Assembly: GCF_052857255.1 (NCBI RefSeq)
Contig: NC_135505.1
Span: 140,094,343 to 140,158,342, forward strand
Length of the DNA: 64,000 nucleotides
Direction of reading: 5' to 3'
Origin: Amblyomma americanum
Lineage: Eukaryota; Arthropoda; Arachnida; Ixodida; Ixodidae
Under the pieces are notes generated by a model. The model saw only the letters and a program-made list of their open reading frames with translations, made no database searches and was not told where the DNA came from. A program made the position numbers and the translations under genes. Position 1 is the stretch's first letter, and each line of letters starts with the position of its first letter. This document shows positions 59,611 through 64,000 of the stretch, piece by piece.

Positions 59611-59715
59611 TCTTTCAATCCCTCCTTTATACCTACCATTACGGCACGGTTCGGAAGTCCTCCGAGATATGTGAGACTGTACTGCGTAATTTGCTTTCCT
59701 GAAAAGCAATTTTCT
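59611..59715 (+). mobile_element. SINE 3'-end relic
   Basis: CTTTCAATCCCTCCTTTATA, CATTACGGCACGGTTCGG, GAGATATGTGAGACTG and GAAAAGCAATTTTCTG follow the order of the Ruka-like 3' half. It is strongly diverged and is an old fragment. Confidence 0.65.
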
Positions 59716-60361
59716 GAACTATTACTCAGGTGTTCTTGTCCACATGTAAACTTAATTCCACTTGCCTGCCTTCGTTTAAAAGAATATTGGATACCTTTTT
59801 GTACTTCCCTTCGTTCTTGCAACCCCAGATCGACGTCACTCCCAGATTGTGTGTCCCTGTCGCCTTACACCGGACGCACGTTGCATGGCACGGGAATCGC
59901 TCACGTAGAAGCGGGGCTTATCTCCGCGCGTGATTAAACTGCGCGCTCGAGGACACACAGCGATGACGTATTGGCCCGGGTCTCGGGATCGCAACGCAAA
60001 AAAATTCACACGCAAAGAAGCGCTCAAAGCAGAGACCAAGGGTGAGGAAGAGCCGTTTATAAGGCCCGACACGAAACCACGCGCAACAGCGTGGTGGCCT
60101 ATGCATGGGGGTGACCCACAAAAGGAGGGTGGGGTTTCCACAGTCTCGCGCCTGTCGCCGAGAATGAGGACCACGCCCAGCGATAAATGAAAAAGGAATA
60201 GAGTGAGGGAAGTAAAAGAGCGAGAGAGAGACGAAGTGAAAAAGCGGCCGGAACTCTCCGGAGCACTGCAGAAAATTAAAAGCCATTTTAAAGGAGACGT
60301 GAGAGGGGCATGGCGCAAGTGAACAAAAGAAAACGACCTTGTCCCCCGAGAAGTCCTAGTT
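59716..60361. other. Unassigned intergenic DNA
   Basis: A 192-codon minus-strand frame at 59836-60414 is moderately GC-rich but has no known domain, and it is overlapped by several frames on both strands. It is not called as a gene. Confidence 0.4.
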
Positions 60362-60642
60362 AACCCTACTGAAAGTTCCCATATGACGAGTTCCGTAATT
60401 CCATACGTTTTCATAAAGAAATTTTATGGAGTTTGTATGGACTCTATAGAAGCACGTGTGGAAACATACGGACTCCATATGACGTCATCTACACTCTATG
60501 GAAATCGTATAAAAATTTTATGTGACGCTTATGGACTCCGTACAGAGATGATATGGGTTTCCATATATTTTCTCTCACCTTATGTACTCCATATTCCCAT
60601 AGTTCCATACGAGCGGCTCACTTGGAACTTGTCAGTAGGGTT
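60362..60642. mobile_element. MITE with AACCCTACTGA termini and internal palindromic words
   Basis: The left end AACCCTACTGAAAGTTCC pairs with the right end GGAACTTGTCAGTAGGGTT, an inverted repeat of about 18 bp with one extra base. The 281-bp interior is dominated by variants of CCATATG, TATGGACTCC and GTATGGA, partly palindromic. No coding capacity is seen. No clear target duplication. Confidence 0.78.
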
Positions 60643-61454
60643 GCGACACGGTGCTTTTGAAAAGAGGAGTTGAGGTGTTACCTTAAATTCGCACAGTTAG
60701 CTGACAGGAAAGGGGCCTTCGTCAAGAAGTTGTAAAAAGTGGAATTGTATACGGACAGTGTCAAGGCACACCGCATGGCGCAGGCGTTGACTGAGAAAAC
60801 AACTTCTCTGAAAAGCGCGGCCTTCAAAGCGCACATTCACAGTAGCCCCGAATACAGGACCTAAATGCTGTAGATCTGCCTCAGTCACGTGATCATACAG
60901 GACAAAAGAGGAGGTTATAACGCACAAGGCATCAGCGCGTTATGGTGTTCTGGGTAATTCACTCATACCTTGAGCGCTGTCGTTACTTCGCCCCAAATTC
61001 GCGCTTCAGAACAGCCGCATGACCATGTATATGTGCTTTGGTTTGTTGCGATAATCTGCAGAGCCAGAAGGAAATAATGAAGACAGCTTCAATTCTCTCA
61101 TGCGTTTATCAATAGTTTAATTTCCACAAAGTCTTACCGGCACGCGCAAGAAAAACTGCCCGTCAGTGAAAGAGAGAAACTGCGCTCAATGTATTGCATT
61201 GATTATTTTCGATATTCAATCTTTTGCCTTTGTAACGTCCGTAGCCAACGCCTCTCGAGTTGAGGCTCATAGCAAGTAAGCAATGTCTTGAAAAATAAAC
61301 CAGCCAAAAGACGAAGACTGAAAAAAAGACGAGGCACACACACCAGCTGGACTAACAACTGTGCTTTACTGCAAAAGAGCATGTCTGCCAGGAAAACTAT
61401 TAGGGAATGTGCAGCACGACGCACAAAACAAAAGCACCGATGCTTACGAGGTAA
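60643..61454. other. Unassigned DNA, possibly including the 3' part of the Penelope-like element
   Basis: No gene is recognised. The minus-strand Penelope-like pseudogene ends at 61455, so some of its 3' sequence may continue here, but I see no marker. Confidence 0.4.
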
Positions 61455-62250
61455 TCAAAGCGATATGTGCCGGTGGGAAAGGACACTTATTTCCTTCTGC
61501 ATCAATGTGATAGACGAGGGGCTAATACAAATATCTCCTTGCATATTTATGGAACAGGCTTCGGGAACTTCGCGCTCCACCTTACCCCTTGCCTCTACCA
61601 AGAAAGGTGACATTTTAAAACAGCGGGTAGCAGCCGCATTTCCTGCAACGCCGAGGCAAATGAACTTTGATTGCGAGTGTCAGAGAGTTGTGGTCCTCTC
61701 ACAGCCTTTAATGGATACACTGGCCTGTATGGCCCATGTAAGTTTTTGCCCATATAAGCACTTGCCAGTGGAATCTTATAGATCACACGTGTCGCACAAG
61801 GAACCTAGCAGTTTTCATGTCGTGTCGGGCACACAGGGATCTTAGTTTTGCCGCGCGCAACATGTGAAAAAAGGCTTGAAAGTTTGCAAGTAGCCGAAAA
61901 AAAAACACCGTTCACGCCCTGCCTCGTAGCAACTTTCTTGATGTTATGGGAAACCCCATGGATATAAGGCATGCCTTCAATTTTTTTTTTCGTTCAACTC
62001 CAGTATGGTTGGGTACTTTTTCATCGCCCCTTTCAATTCTTTGCAGCAACGTTTCTGCCACAGCATTCAGAAGCGGTTTTGGGAAAGCGGCGGCCTGCAG
62101 CCGCTCAACCTGGTTGTCAAATCTTGACTTCCTGCGGTAGTGGCAACTCTTCTGCAGAACATTGCGAAAGCAACTCACAACAATCCCTCTCTTGACGGAT
62201 TCTGAGTGGGCAGACGAGCACGGGTACAACGCCATCTTACTTCGAGGTAA
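61455..62250 (-). pseudogene. Penelope-like retroelement, C-terminal fragment (RT-to-GIY-YIG region), broken
   Basis: Penelope-like elements pair a telomerase-related reverse transcriptase with a GIY-YIG endonuclease. On the minus strand, recognisable pieces appear in the right order but in shifting frames. SVKRGIVVSCFRN and RLQAAAFPKPLLNAVAE (about 62200-62070) are from the linker behind the reverse transcriptase. HNIKKVATRQGVN follows near 61940-61900. PCATRVIYKIPL (about 61785) marks the start of the endonuclease, YMGHTGQC (61752-61720) its core in another frame, then RKCGCYPLF, and REVPEACSIN with CISPSSITLMQKEISVLS near the end. Stops and at least two frameshifts break it, and the reverse transcriptase core is missing. 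The family match is from memory of motif order, so the exact clade (for example Neptune-like) is not claimed. Confidence 0.82.
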
Positions 62251-62349
62251 AAAAAAAACAGCAAACATGGCCATTTTCACGAAAAATTATCTGAAGTTCT
62301 GAAAATATAATCGATTGGTCATTGGGTAGCTCATACGTAAAACCAAGGG

Positions 62350-62468
62350 GATTCGAGCAAGTTTTAAAAGCTTTTAAAACATGGTCTAAAACCTCGTGCA
62401 GGGAGTCATTCGGTGAAAGTCATTCGGTTGTAGACCATGTCTTAAGAGCTTCTAAAGCTTGCTCGAAT
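62350..62468. repeat. 43-bp imperfect foldback with palindromic arms
   Basis: ATTCGAGCAAGTTTTAAAAG at about 62351 and CTTCTAAAGCTTGCTCGAAT ending at about 62468 are inverted copies. The arms run to ACATGGTCTA and TAGACCATGT, about 43 bp with a few mismatches. The loop holds GTCATTCGGT twice. Each arm is itself AAGCTT-centred and near-palindromic. Confidence 0.75.
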
Positions 62469-63643
62469 TCTCTGGAGACCCGCAGCACAAACAAGGCGCG
62501 AAATTATCCCACGAAATCATTTATAAAACAGAGCCTGTTAGACGCTTCTTCGAATCGTTCGCTCAACGCCGACTTCATCTGTCCTTATGCAGGCGTCATC
62601 ACGACCATGTTTTTATTCTTCCCGACCTTCCACTAAATTACGTGAACAATTTCCGCGATGAATAGATGAATACCATTGCCTGACCCATATGGATCATACG
62701 AAGTCGTTAGGCACGTTCCTTGCACAGCCACCAATCCACTCCTCTCGATCACGTGACCTCATATGCAACATTCCCTGCGGAACTATTAGCCGCCCTTAAT
62801 CGCACGGCCTCATAAGGCACGTTACCTGGACAGCACCGCATTACCTCCTCCCCTTCCTCCCAAACACATAATGATACAAAGGGCACTGTGCGCAGTTCTG
62901 CCAATGCTCAGGAGTCCGGAGCGCTTATGACCTGCCCTGATATGAGAAAGAACCCATTAATATGCCCACATGAGTGAGTTCACATGATCATGGTTGGTGA
63001 CAACTTGCCACGCCTTTAATGGATCACATGAGGTCCGACATGTAGTTCTCACGTTATCACAAGGCGCGGTTTTCTCCAGACCGCACAATGCCCTTTATAC
63101 AAAACAGTATTGTGGATGGGCAACACGGTAAAGCGGGAATTTTCTGTGGCGACATATGACTCCAATTACGTTAGACTGCCTCAATCGCAGTGACAGCAGT
63201 CTCCACTCAGAATGCTCATTACTGAAACCGCTTTACAATGAATAATCTGTCTTCAGCTGTTACCAGGGTGGTATTACTAAACTATTAACGAGCTGTCAAT
63301 AACTCGAGCTATTTTCAGTTCGAAGATATCTCGCAACTCGTTCCGATCAATGCACAGCCTTTTCAGTCCACCTTGAGCGACCAATCGAACCTGTCTCATG
63401 TTCGTCGGCAGCAAAAAGCTCTTTCGCTCTGATGGCGGCGAATAAAACGAGATGAAATCGCTCCTCCGACTACAGCGACGAACAGACAGCAACAGTCGAA
63501 CGAGACTAGAAATAAAAAAAGTAAATGAATAAATCGCCAGAGCAACAAGCAGCCAGGGGGTCCCTTTCACCTGCAGTGGACGGGAAGCCGAAAACGCCCA
63601 TCCACGGTCGTTGCAGCTTATGGCACTGTGGGAGGTACAAAGG
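62469..63643. other. Unassigned intergenic DNA
   Basis: No recognisable gene or repeat. A 137-codon minus-strand frame at 63277-63690 has one hydrophobic stretch but no known domain. Confidence 0.4.
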
Positions 63644-63653
63644 TATATATAAA
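63644..63653 (+). promoter_or_regulatory. TATA-box-like site
   Basis: TATATATAAA lies about 180 bp upstream of the possible exon at 63831. It could serve as a core promoter on this strand, but AT-rich sequence of this kind is common here. Confidence 0.2.
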
Positions 63654-63830
63654 GACCTATAAAACAAGAAAAAAAACAAAGGAGAAACAAATCCGTCGAT
63701 CGATCGGCGAGGGTTCTGCTAGACTAGGGAAGAAATAAAAGGAGCACAAAAAGCCTGACGACGCGCAGTCGCGAGAGAGGCCGCCTCCCTTGCACCGATG
63801 GTGGTAGATCTTTCATTTGTTTTTTTAAGT

Positions 63831-64000
63831 TAATTTCTCCTGTTTAGTTCTTTTCTCGCTCGCTGACGAGTGTCCGCCGGTACTCGTCAAAGTCTCTAAT
63901 TATAACGATCTCCGTGACCTAGCCGCTCTCCGGGACCGCTCAGGTGTGCACCGCGCCGCCGATGCCGCCAATCTAGTGGGCCGACGTGAGGGCTACGGTA
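63831..64000 (+). CDS. Possible coding exon, incomplete at the window edge
   Basis: A frame opens after a TAA near 63827 and stays open to the last base (about 55 codons). It follows a pyrimidine-rich stretch with a possible splice acceptor (TTTCTCCTGTTTAG). From ADECPPVLVKVSNYNDL onward codons mostly end in C or G, unlike the AT-rich flanks, which suggests real coding sequence. I do not recognise the product. No confident start codon is present, so it is read as an internal or first exon fragment of either a host gene or a transposon; the sequence to the right is needed to decide. Confidence 0.35.

Noticed and set aside
61288..61845. 185-codon plus-strand gene
   Set aside because: It is the antisense shadow of the Penelope-like pseudogene on the minus strand.
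63601..63660. Confident promoter at the TATA-like site
   Set aside because: TATATATAAA alone in AT-rich DNA is weak evidence; kept only as a low-confidence site.

Overview
The window looks like non-coding, repeat-dominated chromosomal DNA from a hard (ixodid) tick. The main reason is a tRNA-derived SINE with head, body and tail matching what I know of the tick Ruka family, present in about ten copies. It is joined by an RNase H-bearing non-LTR retrotransposon, a Penelope-like element, several MITE/foldback families and a large minisatellite. The genus cannot be told from sequence alone. No host protein gene with a recognisable product was found. No functional tRNA, rRNA, CRISPR array or prokaryotic operon was seen.

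Layout. 1-5770: unassigned DNA with a CpG-rich block at 4330-5660. 5796-10524: a 5'-truncated but otherwise apparently coding-competent LINE, with three zinc knuckles in the partial ORF1 and endonuclease, reverse transcriptase and RNase H in an intact 1180-residue ORF2. It has a 12-bp target-site duplication and a 36-bp inverted copy of its own 5' flank at the junction. 10655-17950: foldback element, SINEs, a decayed second LINE on the minus strand, a TA-flanked palindromic MITE and a GTCTATAGAC-rich MITE. 20428-22960: LINE tail copy, SINE remnant and CCATA microsatellite. 24166-28970: about 56 copies of an 86-bp minisatellite with a 26-unit (2.23 kb) higher-order duplication. 30030-42050: SINEs, a second foldback copy, CpG-rich promoter-like patches and two copies of an unclassified ~320-bp repeat. 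44995-57550: two more GTCTATAGAC MITEs, SINEs, LINE tails and a LINE nested in the ~320-bp repeat. 60362-62250: a MITE and a broken Penelope-like element. 63830-64000: a possible exon running off the right edge.

The autonomous machinery lies in two LINE lineages and a dead Penelope-like element; the SINEs and MITEs are non-autonomous. The most interesting signal is a short stem-loop at the 3' ends of one LINE family and of two SINE families. Its stem bases change while pairing is kept, which suggests a shared signal recognised by the reverse transcriptase.
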